From Strongylocentrotus purpuratus (Eukaryota; Echinodermata; Echinoidea; Camarodonta; Strongylocentrotidae), in the NCBI RefSeq assembly GCF_000002235.5, contig NW_022145613.1, positions 4,018,447 through 4,082,446 on the forward strand: a stretch of 64,000 nt of DNA, written 5' to 3'. Positions 12,240-23,660 of the stretch are shown here, one piece after another (within the stretch, counting starts at the first letter, position 1; each line of letters starts with the position of its first letter). The notes beneath the pieces are model-generated. The model worked only from the letters and a program-made list of their open reading frames with translations. It did not search any database and had not been told where the DNA came from. The translations under genes were made by a program, and so were the position numbers.

Positions 12240-12249
12240 CTGTCTCTCT

Positions 12250-12293
<44 letters not shown>

Positions 12294-12494
12294 AATTCAA
12301 TCTCTTTCTCACACAAACACAAACATCAACTCTCACACCCGCACACACATAATCATCTCCAGTTCACTCTCAATATCTAACCTTGATAACACCACATTTC
12401 CTATCCTATTTTTCCCTGCTCCCCTTCTATCTGTCTATCATAATAGATCTTTCCCATTCCATTTCCTTTTCCTGTATTCCCCCCCCCCCTCTCC

Positions 12495-12570
<76 letters not shown>

Positions 12571-12600
12571 TCTCTCTCTCTCTCTTCCTTCTTTTTAACC
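12240..12600. repeat. CT microsatellites with CA patch and C11
   Basis: (CT)n at 12242-12297 and 12490-12590, C11 at 12479-12489, CA-rich patch at 12312-12350. Frames here are low-complexity. Confidence 0.9.
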
Positions 12601-12779
12601 AATTTTTTTTATTGTGTGTTTACATCTTCAGTAGATAGCAATACCATAATATGTGCTCATATACATTTACATTGATGTAATATCCCTCTTGCTCTAAGCG
12701 AATGATATCTACTGTACATGTACATGTATGTTGGGAGAAATTTGTAAGGAGCATGGACAAGAAACAGCTAGGCAATCAT

Positions 12780-12928
12780 CCTCCTCCTATCTCTATCTCT
12801 TTCTCTCTTTTCCTCTCTCTCTCTCTCTCTCTCTCTTCCTCCTTTCTCTTGTCTGTTTCTTCTGTTGCTCTATTTTCTCTCTTCTCTCTCTCTCTCCCAC
12901 TCTCTCTCTCTCTCTTTTGTTTCTGCCC

Positions 12929-12965
<37 letters not shown>

Positions 12966-13160
12966 TCTCTCTGTCCTCTCTCTCTCTCTCTCTCTCTCTC
13001 TCCCACTCTATCTCTTTTTGTTTCTGCCCCTGCTTCTCTCTCTTTATCTCTATCTCTCTCTCTCTCTGTCTCCTCTTTTGTTTTCTTTCCTTCTTCTTCT
13101 TCTTCTCTCTCTTTCTCCTTCCTCCTCTCCCTTGCTCCCTCTCCCCCACCCTCTCTAACT
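12780..13160. repeat. 380-bp CT-rich satellite-like block
   Basis: CT runs separated by a recurring TTTTGTTTCTGCCC(C/T)T module at about 12917 and 13015, giving a higher-order period near 98 bp. The longest frames in the window (209 and 188 codons) are translations of this block. Confidence 0.9.
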
Positions 13161-15520
13161 CACTCTGTGATTACATCACCGTATCACTGGTTTTCTTCCT
13201 TTCAAGTGAGAGCTACTTGTGTAAACAATTCAGTAATTACCTCAGAAGGCATAAGGCTGAGATGTGCCCACACATATACATTTACCTGTGGTAACCTACT
13301 GATGTCATGGTGTTGCACAACTCGAGCTTAATTTGTCAAAGTAAAATACAGGCACAAGCAGGTAAGGAGTACTGAAATAATCTGAATGCATGTGTCATGT
13401 GGCATCAATATAAAAAAAAAAGATATTACTTGTACTTATTTGGTTTTTGAAAGGATTGAAATGTTTCCTCGCCAAAAATAATACTAATTTCTTGCTGTTT
13501 TTCATGAAATTCATAGCTTTAATTTAAACACTCTTGTGTTAAAGCTGGACCCAACAGCTAAGCTGATTGATTTGTTAATGTAAAGTAAAAGCATGGCTTT
13601 ATTCAAATATAAACATATTGAAAATTTCTTGAATTTCATCAACATAAGATCATAATGATCTTGAAAAAAAATGAGTGCCTATTAATGCAGGAGACTTTTT
13701 TTCTTTTCATGTCCGATTGTATTAGCATGGGAGCTGCACAGCATATCAAAACTTACCTGAATGAAAAAATAGAAAAGAAAGTGATCGTTTGAAAGCAATT
13801 CCAATGGCCAAACATAAGGATAAATCAGATTGAGATCATGTATGTGATTGGCAAAAAAGTGCTTTCACAAGTAAACACATTTTCTCCCAGACAATGTAGC
13901 AAGTGTTGTTTCAACCCAAAATAAGCTTTGGCTAAAATACAAAAGTCTAAAATAATATCTACATGTTCAAATACAATACTAAGGATGTGAGGAAGGCACT
14001 GCGAATCATGAAAACTAATGTGCCACCTCGTTCTCGACTCGTAAGTGACGTTAGAATCAAGGGCCCTGAAAGAAATTGAATTGTTACATACCCTGTTAAT
14101 GAAATAATGTTCCTTGATTAAACTTGTCTTCAGGTGTATGTGATAGCTTTATCTAGGGTAGTGTCAATATTATGTGTGCATACCTACATGTGCATGCTGA
14201 ACATGTTTGGCTGACAGAATTATTTATTTTTTCTTTTATCTTTTCTTTTCTTATCTTTTTATATTCAGCATAGCCTTCATCTGAAGCGCAGAGTAAGAAA
14301 ATTCAACATGGAGTAAAGAAAAATCCTTGATATCTATAGTTACAGATGACATTTGGCACATAGCAACAAACTATTTTTAACATCTAGTACTATAGTTAGT
14401 GAACAATTAAATACTAATTGCGTTTCCCAAATCATAACAAATTGTACTTTACCTTCTTTTCCTCCACATAATGTTAGATATTGATATTTATAAATTTCCC
14501 ATAATTTATTGAATTTGATTGAACTTTAGGATATCAAACTATAAATTTGGAATGTTGGATTGTGTCAATAAACTCTAGATCCAGTGCTTATTATTTGCTC
14601 CCCATATGGGGAAGGTCACTGCAATCTTTTTCCATAATTTTGTGGTTGTTGCTTTGACGTGTTATAAATATACAAATTTATTGTCAGATTTCATATTGAG
14701 GGCATCGCTATATCACCAACCTGTTCCACTCAATGTTGATTTCCTTCCAATTAACTCAAACCAACCGCATGCCCCATATCTGTAATCTAAACTCACCATC
14801 AAATATCAAATCCAAAACACAAAATGGCAGAAGACAATGGAAACTCATCTCCCAATTTTTTACTCAATGCGGGATTATGATTCGGAGCAATTTGGCTTGT
14901 AATCCCACAACAGCCAAATTAATTTTGACGATTGAAGAGAATTGAATTGAATGGAGAGTGGGGAAGGATTAAGTTGTGTTAGCGAGGGGAAAGGAACGAT
15001 GGCGTGGATAGATAATTTGGTGCCTGGTTTTAATCACATCAGATAACAAGGGGTTTGTAATCAGTTTGAAAAAGTACAAACCGGTTGAAAGAGGTGAGTG
15101 ACCGAGTGGATTGATGCAACAGCTTCCAGCACCAACAGGTCAGGAGTTAAGGATTTTACACATATATTTCTCTCTTTCTATTTATTTATTTTATTTACTG
15201 GTCTTTTTTTTAGTAGGGTGGCTCCATCAGTAGTTAAATACTGTTTTCCGTGGAGGCCCTACAAAACAATTATAGATTCTCCCATTCTAAATCCATTATT
15301 TTAATGAAATACTAGGAATTTGCTCAGAGGTGGAAAGTAAACCTAGAACTGCAATGCTTTGTTAAACCTACAATGATCTGAAGTTGCAATGGGCTCATAT
15401 GCTGTGCAAGCATAACTTTATCTACTGAAGTATTCCTTACCATTTTACAAAACTGCCAAAAAGACACTTAAATGTTAATAAAAAAAGTAGACTTACTTCT
15501 ATTTATGAAGATATATGTCT
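13161..15520. other. 2.3 kb of unique AT-rich sequence, no gene seen
   Basis: No splice-supported frame. A stretch at 15165-15270 (TTTATTTATTTTATTTACTG, CTCCATCAGTAGTTAAATAC, GGAGGCCCTACAAAAC) resembles a dispersed retroposon end; weak. Confidence 0.45.
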
Positions 15521-15679
15521 CCCCCCCCCCCATCTCTGTCTTTCTTTCTTCCTCACTCCATCCCTCCCTCCCTCCCTCTCCTGGAGGGCTTTCCATACCA
15601 TCTTAGCCATTCTCTGAAAGAAACACTTCTATAATCTTTCAACCACACAGTGATCGCTGACTCTCACACCACTCCTTCT

Positions 15680-15773
<94 letters not shown>

Positions 15774-15775
15774 GC
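15521..15775. repeat. C11 run and long (CT)n microsatellite
   Basis: C11 at 15521-15531; (TC)n over about 15684-15772 with a single CTTT interruption, one of the longest pure CT tracts here. The RE/ER-repeat frames on the minus strand are its translation. Confidence 0.95.
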
Positions 15776-16985
15776 CGCACTGGATGCAGATGTCCCTCTC
15801 ATCATGCCTGTTTTCATGTCTCCATGGCAACAGAATTCAAGGCTTGTTTACCACATCTTCATTTCTCTCTTCCAGCGTCTATTCATGAGCTGAAATGCAT
15901 TCGCCTCACAAACGATTTGTTGTCACCAGAATAACTCTTATTTGCTCTGACCTGATTCACAACCATACAATTGTTTGTAATTTCCACTTCACAAAAGCGC
16001 AGTATAGGCCTACACAAGGGAGATGGTCAAATATACATAACAATTCATCATTTAAGGCAAATATCCCTGTTTGCATAGTGTAATTAATATGGAATAATTG
16101 ATCAGAAGAACAACAAAAAAAGAGAAATAGTTTGTTTCATTATAGAAAATTGTTAGTACTATGCAATTAACAACAGCATCGCATAAGCCTATCCACAAGG
16201 ATTTATCAAGTTCACAATGAAGTATCGATTCAGGAAAAAATCCCTATAATATTTGAATTGTTTGAGACTATAAGTACAGAATATTTGACCAAAATCACAA
16301 AGTAAAGACAAGAAGCCTACATATATCCATTGTATATTAATTAACCATCATATAGAAAAAACATAAAGTAGTTTTATAATGCAGTTTCAACATAGCTCCA
16401 CACAAAACAGGTATTCCTGTTCATGACAGCTATGATCAGCAAAAGAGATTTTAAGGTTGGTGCATCTGATCTAAAGTTCTAAAAATCAAGGTTCAACAAA
16501 TACCACACAACTAATTAATATATATTGAGCAAAATCCCCATCAATCCTTATAGCTATACTCATTCAGAATTTTGCATTGGCAAAATGTCATATTTAAGTC
16601 CAAGTGTACATCAGTCGATGGATGCATTTTAATTATTTATTAAAACCAACATTATGGAATTTGCCTTTTTTAAATACTGCGAAATATAATTTATTTCAAA
16701 GTTAATCAACAGACTTTGCAAAGCACTCCAAAGGCATTTTACAAAGGAAAAGAAGAAGATGTTTTTCCTTCTATTTATGTAGGCCTGTTAAAGTGCATTG
16801 GTACACCATTAGGGTATTTAAAAACGCATCACTATCAGAGGCTCTGAGCAGAGATGTACAGCTAACCTCATGCACTATCAAGTTTTCCCAGCAGTCTCCA
16901 ATCCCACGGTCCCACTACAAAAATGCAAATCTGTGTCTCTTTTCTTTTTCCACTCGTCTTCCTTTTTGGGCTGAATTCCTCTCTA
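15776..16985. other. Unique AT-rich sequence, nothing seen
   Basis: No repeats or supported frames. Confidence 0.5.
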
Positions 16986-16989
16986 TTTG

Positions 16990-17135
16990 CAGGGCTTAAA
17001 CTTTGCGCAAGCTGTCAGAGGAGTCGTCAGACGATGGCGCCAGGCTGCCGCGTCCTGCAGGTTCCTCGTCGTAGCAGCGTGTGACCGTGCGGCGTAAACA
17101 TCAAGCGATTCGTTACGCTGGAGAGCGTGACATAG
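16990..17135. other. GC/CpG-rich patch with an exon-like minus-strand frame
   Basis: GATGGCGCCAGGCTGCCGCG, GTGTGACCGTGCGGCGTAAA. On the minus strand the acceptor-like TCACGCTCTCCAG (ending near 17119) opens a frame (RNESLDVYAARSHAATT...) ending in a TAG at 16983. No homology recognised. Coding exon or regulatory element are both possible. Confidence 0.35.
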
Positions 17136-17940
17136 AGAAGGAGGGTAGAAGAGGGTAGCACTATTCAAAGGTTTCTGCTCAATGTAGAAGATAAAATAGA
17201 AGTGAAGTACTTTTACATGTCAGCTAAGTTTCTTGCACAATTGAGCAATTTAAGTTTTCCTCAATCCCTCTCTTTTCACCTTTTCCTTCTCTTTAATTCT
17301 CATCAGATCATTTACTTCAAACCTCAGTTTTACTATTGTTTTTGTCTTTTCTTTTTCTCTATTTTTATTTCTCACATTTAAAAGAAATTTATAAGAAATT
17401 GTAATTGTTTTGTATGTCTATTTTCTAGATTCTGCACACAGTTTCTGCATTACAATTGTCGAGCCAAAACACCTTTAAACTTATGAAGTCCCTATCCAAT
17501 GATATCATAAATATCTCAACTCATTTGTTGTGATTATAAAGTAACCCCAATTCACCTTTTATTCTATGGCATATTCTTCATCTATTACTTCCTTCCAATT
17601 CTTGTTAAACCTCCCTTATTTCTTGTTTTTCCACTCACATTATTTTTGCTTTATTTTTAAAAGAATATAAAAAATCAGATAAAAAGTGTGTGGCATTGGT
17701 TACATCTATCGACACAAATCTAGTTCACATTTTTCATTTCCTCCAGCCATGTTCCGTTTTAACCTTTATTAGTACCACCCTTCACTTACTTACTCTCTTC
17801 CTGTATTCTTTCTTCAGTCCCACACATTAGAATGCATGCAAGCAAGCATCTATCTATATAGGTCTACAAACGCATGTCATCGCCCTGTAATGTGTGTTTG
17901 TATGTGTGTGATAGGCTATCTACCCTCTCAGTATGATTGC
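17136..17940. other. Unique AT-rich sequence, nothing seen
   Basis: No repeats or supported frames. Confidence 0.5.
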
Positions 17941-17944
17941 TTCT

Positions 17945-18012
17945 GGAGCTCGCTGGCTAGCTCAAGATGTTTGTTTGTGCCAGTCGAGGGTTCAGTTACC
18001 ACTTATTACGTC
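17945..18012 (+). repeat. tRNA-like patch, possible SINE head
   Basis: TGGCTAGCTCAAGATG resembles a pol III A box and GAGGGTTCAGTTACC a B box about 35 bp later. No proper acceptor stem or anticodon arm, so it is not a functional tRNA gene. Confidence 0.25.
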
Positions 18013-19850
18013 AAAAAGCAGAATTACTAAATTATTGTTCTCTAAATCATTCCTCATTTTTTCCAAATAGGTTCTTCGGTTAATAACAATTTCCTTTAGC
18101 TTCATTCTACACCAGGAGGTATGCAAATGAGTACTCTTCTAACCTTGAACTGTTTGTTCAAAATCACAATTTCCTAAAGCATAGCTAGGGAAATGTAAAT
18201 GATTCACTGGTAAATATGTAGCTTAATTACGCTCTACTCCTGAGACTTTTGGAATAGATGATAAATACAAATAGTAAAGATATGTGTACCAATGTGCAGA
18301 AGAAAGAAATTGTATACTGATGTACAAAAATATGAGTTCAGTTTGGGGGTAAGGAGAGAAGAGGAATGTGTTGTTTTTCTAGATTGTACTCTAAGCTACT
18401 TGCTCAATTATCATCCTTGACCAAAATAACTTAGAAACTGGACATGGAGGGGCCCTCCTAAGTCCACACAAATGCAGACAAATATATACGGTTCATGACT
18501 CCACATGTAGCTCGGGGCTTGGAAAGTGATTGGACTCATAACAAGATGTATCCAAGAGTTATTTGGGCAGGCATTAGTATTCTTCAAGTATTGTCACCTA
18601 AGAGTCAACAGGGAGATTTCTTGCTCGAGTGCTACTGGCGTTCCCTCTGCCTGTCCGCTTGAACCGCACCATCAGGTATATGTGATGCGCAACCCCTCAC
18701 CGGGCATGCATTTGTGTGTTATGCTCGCAATTGAATATGATGGTCGTGCCTCGCATGGAGTGATATGGATAGATCTGGCCGTGGGATAGTGTGTGGTGTA
18801 TGGATGTTGTTTTGGGTCATTGCAATGAGGAGGATTCAAGGCTTATAATTAAGAGATGAAGGAGGATAATAACCTTGGAGCAATATCTCATCTTTAGAAG
18901 ATGGAGAAAACAAGGATGATAGGCAGTATGATGAGGAAGACAAATTTGAAGAAAAATATACTACCATATTACCAAAAACATATAGATTTATCAAAGATTG
19001 TTGGAGAAAATAGAGAATGCTAAAAGATGAATGAATTTGAAATTGATTTTGTTGTGTTATTATAAGTGTCTTATAAGTTGATTATATGAACATTTTAATA
19101 AAAATACTAATATATCTTTAATCAACATGATTAACTGAATATTCAAATATAACCATTAAAAAAAATAATGCTTGCATTCTGCAAATTGTAACGCTAGCAT
19201 CCGCTCATGCTGCCATCATCAACACATAGTACATCTCATTAAAAGAATCCTACTTTGTAATTATTCATGGATGGAGAGAATCCCTTTAAATGTAGACTCT
19301 CAACATCTTAATAAGGAGTAACATACCACGATGCTCATACATTGCACTACTTTCCTAATACTCCAATTAACTCATTACTTATTTCATTTACTGAAAGTGA
19401 TTTTGATTTACTCCAGATGCATATATTCATGAAGCGCACAAATTTGCAGACCGATCCTGGGAATAGTAGGCAGCATTTCTGGAGCCTGTATTCTCTCTAT
19501 CATTTCTTAGTTCGACAACAGTGAATTGGCCTAACTTTGTACAAGTTTCATGCTCGATGCTGATGTTGACGAGGTGATCACTAGCGTCTGCTTGGTTAGG
19601 CCTCTAAGGGAGTCATGTAGTCGGTGTTGTGGTTTATCTTCCAGCACATCACTCTCTCTTTACCAGAATGTTAGACATTCATCAAGGAGGACACTCAGAT
19701 CCTATCTCTGCTCTGTCTGTGTGTCTCCCTGTAGATGTCTGTAATCTGTCTGTCTCCTTGTTTTATCAGTTCTAACTTTCTGTAAGGCCCTTAGTTTCGC
19801 TCTCTAACTTACTAACTTTCTCTATTGCTCTATGTCTCTCAACTTGTTTA
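18013..19850. other. Unique sequence, no gene supported
   Basis: An 87-codon plus frame at 18526-18789 in a mildly GC-richer patch has no recognisable motif. Otherwise AT-rich. Confidence 0.45.
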
Positions 19851-19965
19851 AACTATACTCTCTCTCTCTCACTCTATCTATCTATCAATCAATCTATCTA
19901 TCTATCTGTCTATCTCTGTCTCTCTTTCTCTCTATCTCTCACTTTATCTCTATCTCATCCTCCCT
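19851..19965. repeat. CT / TATC microsatellite
   Basis: (CT)n followed by (TATC)n with CAAT variants, then CT again. Confidence 0.9.
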
Positions 19966-20257
19966 TTCCTTTAACATTGATGTCATGCAATGATCAATCA
20001 TTTTAACATTATTCCCAGCTTGTCAGCTGTCATCCATATGAACCCACAATACATATCTCACAACCCATACACAGATGAAAGAACAGAAGTATGATGAAAG
20101 ACCCCCAATCAGCTGCTTGAATGCAGTACTGACAGAGGTGATTAAATACACATACACTCTAGAGGGAGCTATTACACTTTTACATGATCTGCTTCATTGA
20201 TGAGCCTGCACTAGTACACACTGGCCTGAATGCTATCAAGTCTGTACTGCTCCCATG

Positions 20258-20344
20258 CAATTCGTCAGCAGTTTTATGAACCGACGGATCCGCCATACTT
20301 ATCAATGTATGGGTTCTTCCGTTGATAGTATCGACAACGAATTG
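20258..20344. repeat. 87-bp imperfect inverted repeat
   Basis: Outer CAATTCGT / ACGAATTG, inner CCATAC-TTATCAAT-GTATGG hairpin, with partly pairing ACCGACGGATCC / TTCCGTTGATAG between. A small relic MITE is likely; no second copy found. Confidence 0.55.
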
Positions 20345-20499
20345 TAATCAATATTAGACCTACAACGAGGGCTATTTCCATGTAGGGCCTACTTACAAAA
20401 GGAATATGATTAAGACACAGGATGCAGGAAGCATTGATCATTTACATAATGAAGATTAGACGGTATAATTTCCCAAATGATTTGTAGTTGTAAACTTAC

Positions 20500-20608
20500 C
20501 TCTAATTTGGTCTTGTACTTTTTCTTTTCCTTCTTGCTCTTCTTCTCCTTATCCTTGCTCTTATCATCCTTTTTGTCATCCTTCTTATCCTCTTTCTTGT
20601 CATCTTTC
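20500..20608 (-). CDS. Candidate exon of an unknown Lys/Asp-rich protein
   Basis: 109 bp bounded on the minus strand by a strong acceptor (TTGTTTTTCCTCACTTGCAG) and a near-consensus donor (TTAGAG|GTAAGTTT). After one base completing a codon it encodes 36 residues: KDDKKEDKKDDKKDDKSKDK, then EKKSKKEKKKYKTKLE. The other two frames hit stops within the exon. Such stretches occur in cytoplasmic tails, chaperones and channel termini, so composition does not identify the protein. No neighbouring exon could be placed with confidence. A GA-rich simple repeat with accidental splice signals is the alternative. Confidence 0.45.
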
Positions 20609-20649
20609 CTGCAAGTGAGGAAAAACAATTGAAAAAATAGATTGTTTAT

Positions 20650-23142
20650 AAGCAGGTAAGCAAAAATTTAGTCTGCAACATATAGCAGTCAGGTAAATTC
20701 CACCCATACAAACGTATATATTGTTCTTCAATTTATTTCTATGATTGATAAGCTTCACTTAATTCAATTTTTTTAAACTTCTATTTATAGAATAGCGTTT
20801 AGATTCTTATCAATTCGTAAATATCAACAATACATCATGGGAGACTGTCTAAAGCTTTAACATTACAACAAGCCGTCTAGTAATGAAACTCATCCTACTT
20901 CACTAAAATCTTATTAAAAACAACACATGAAAACAAGCACATTCACCTTAACATTAATTTAGTTTAATTTAGTGCCATTTCATGATTTTTGAAGACTTTA
21001 AAAATGCTCTTTTTCTCATAAACTTTATTCATTGCTTTCCTTAGCGATCACAAATAACAACTTACTGTATTTCACATTTTGACCTGGTAATTGTAAAATT
21101 GCTGTACCATGAAATATTCATCAATCATACAAAAAATTTGTAATGCTACGAAATATTTATAGACAGTGAAAGTAATAGATTACATACAAATAAAAGGCCT
21201 TCATAATCCAGATCAAATTTGAAATGTGAACAGGACAATGCAATGTAACAATACCAATGCCAGAAATCACTATCTATCGACGCCAATGCTCTAATATTGA
21301 CAAAGATAAACTCCAATCCGAGACACAAAGCTATTATCAGCCGTTGTGTCAACGAAGCACCAATGTTAATGGTTACAACAAATATCGAGAGAAATCTCTG
21401 CTCCCCTCAGAGAGGTGCGCTGTGTATACACTTCATCGTGTTTGTTCACAAAGATACTTCAGTTAAACGTGGAAAATAACAGTTTATAGGCTTTGTGTTA
21501 TTGAGGTGAGACAAGCATGCAGTAAGCACGTTATGTATGTGATTTTTACTGAGCATAATGCCTTGATACAATCTTAGTTTTCTTATCAAAGGCTAACTTA
21601 TTTGTCCCATGAAATCACTGAAATGTTATCAAAAACTTTCCAGACTTAGCAATTTATTTTTAGGACATTTTCTAATAAAATACTATTTGTGCTAAATGTA
21701 AGATAAATTTAAGAAAATATTCATGCACATGGATAGGGGATTTGTCATAGCATTTCCTTAAATCCATGGAGAGAAAAAAATGAAAGAGAACTTGTAAGTT
21801 TGATAATGTGAGGAGCATGATTATTATTTGATATTACTCATGTTTGAATTACTTACTAATTAACCATGCTAAAGCAGTCAATAGTGTACTAGCTATGGTC
21901 TAGTATACATGAATTAAACTATGTGGGACTGTACAGAGAAATCCAAATCTCACACAATGATTAGAATTATATGAGTAAGATCAGAAGGACCTATGTATAC
22001 ATGTATGCTTCAAACATATTTTTTGAGGGAAGAGTAAAAAAAAAGCAATACATTATTTATAATGCATGAACACTAGTCATCAATTTTAAAATTCATCATT
22101 GTCATCATTGCATTTTTATTGTGATTAGAAATAGATTATCATTCCTTTGAAGCGTAATACCATTAACATTTTAATTAGTACCTAATATAACCTATACCCA
22201 AAATACTACAAGTATTCTTGTCACGGGCCTATTGATTGATAAAAATACACCCAAATGACCACTAAAGAAGAGAGAGGGCAGTAAATGGTTTATTGATTAA
22301 AGTTACATTGCAAAACAATTCCCAATGGTCAGATCGCATTTTGTGATGTCATAATGTATTAACGGGCTTAGGGGGCTACAAAGAGCTCTTGAGCGCTGCT
22401 ACCGATCTGTCAACCATATGTTACAGCAGTGCCAGCAGCTTACTAGACTTTAGGAGACCAGCACATAATAACAGAATAGGCAATATTCCTTCATCCAAAT
22501 CATGCACAGGGCTTATGACCTGAAAACCCATTGAAGCACTAAAGAAATTTCATGCACCATTAAACCAAAGTGAAATTGGAACAGTGTTACTAAATATAAA
22601 TTCAGAAAGCAACTTATAAATTAATCTCTTGATACTGATTTGAATGATGAATTGATTTTCAGATTACTTTACATTGATGCAGATCTTTTCAAAAAATGGG
22701 TCAAGTTTTGAGGTTAATGACTTAATACACAGATTTATCAAGGGTAAATGTCATTTTATTTGACTTCACTTATTTGTTGATAGTAATGTCAAAAAGGTAT
22801 TAAAAAATACTGAGCATTTTGCCATCTTTTTGTTACATTCTTCTTAAGTTTAAATCAGCATACATGTAGATTTAAAAAGGGAAAAAGTCCTTCAATTTTA
22901 GAAATGGACAAAATTTAACTCACTAAAACAATTTTTGGTAACACTTATGAATTTGCATTACTACAGTGTACCTCCTCAGTCTGATACATTCCGCATTCAA
23001 GCACTGCATTATGTGGGTGTACAGAGGTATCAATCAGAGATGTAGCCTACATCGTACATCAAATTAATGTTCTGATTAATTGCCCCCTTGACATAATTAA
23101 ATTAACTAGTTCTCTATTAACTATTAACTTTACTCTCTCTCT
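20650..23142. other. 2.5 kb of unique AT-rich sequence
   Basis: No repeats or recognisable coding sequence. If 20500-20608 is an exon, this would be intron of the same gene. Confidence 0.45.
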
Positions 23143-23613
23143 AGGCGTGTCTGCACTATCTCGAGATTGCCAAATATCCAGCTATTTTGAACTATCCCGA
23201 TCGAAACTATCCAGCTATTTGCGTCTTCATTAGACCGAAGTGGCAAATTAGCTGGATAGTTGGTCGGGATAATATCCCAAGATATCTCGGTCTAGTTTGC
23301 AAAATATCCTTCTATTTCCGAACTAGCGGGATAGTTTGCGACCGTCTTCATTAGACCGATCCCATCATGCACAACGATTTCCGGTTCGCACATGCGATCT
23401 ATACCGCTCAGCGCTGACCTCGCAACCACTGACCTCGAGTAAACACGGAAAACCGCAAACTAGACCGAGATATCTTGGGATATTATCCCGACCAACTATC
23501 CAGCTAATTTGCTACTTCGGTCTAATGAAGACGCAAATAAGCTGGATAGTTTGCGATCGGGATAATTCAAATAGCTGGATATTTGGCAATCTCGAGATAG
23601 TGCAGACACGCCT
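23143..23613. mobile_element. 471-bp foldback element with ~180-bp terminal inverted repeats
   Basis: Begins AGGCGTGTCTGCACTATCTC and ends with its exact reverse complement. The arms pair through AGCTGGATAGTTGGTCGGGA and CCGAGATATCTTGGGATA (about 23143-23323 against 23452-23613). The unpaired centre (CGGTTCGCACATGCGATCTA and around) is CpG-rich and has no coding capacity. Flanks are CT-rich, so no target duplication can be read. Confidence 0.9.
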
Positions 23614-23617
23614 TATC

Positions 23618-23660
23618 TCTCTCTCTCTCACACACAAACACACAAACACACACATACATT
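23618..23660. repeat. CT / CA microsatellite
   Basis: (TC)n passing into CACACAAA repeats, directly beside the foldback element. Confidence 0.85.

Noticed and set aside
12702-13331. 209- and 188-codon overlapping frames
   Set aside because: The longest frames in the window, but they arise because (CT)n has no stops in several frames; both strands and three frames are open.
15629-15934. Arg/Glu and Ser/Leu repeat proteins
   Set aside because: Pure (CT)n translation on both strands.
17945-18012. Functional tRNA gene
   Set aside because: A- and B-box-like motifs only; no acceptor stem pairing or anticodon arm.
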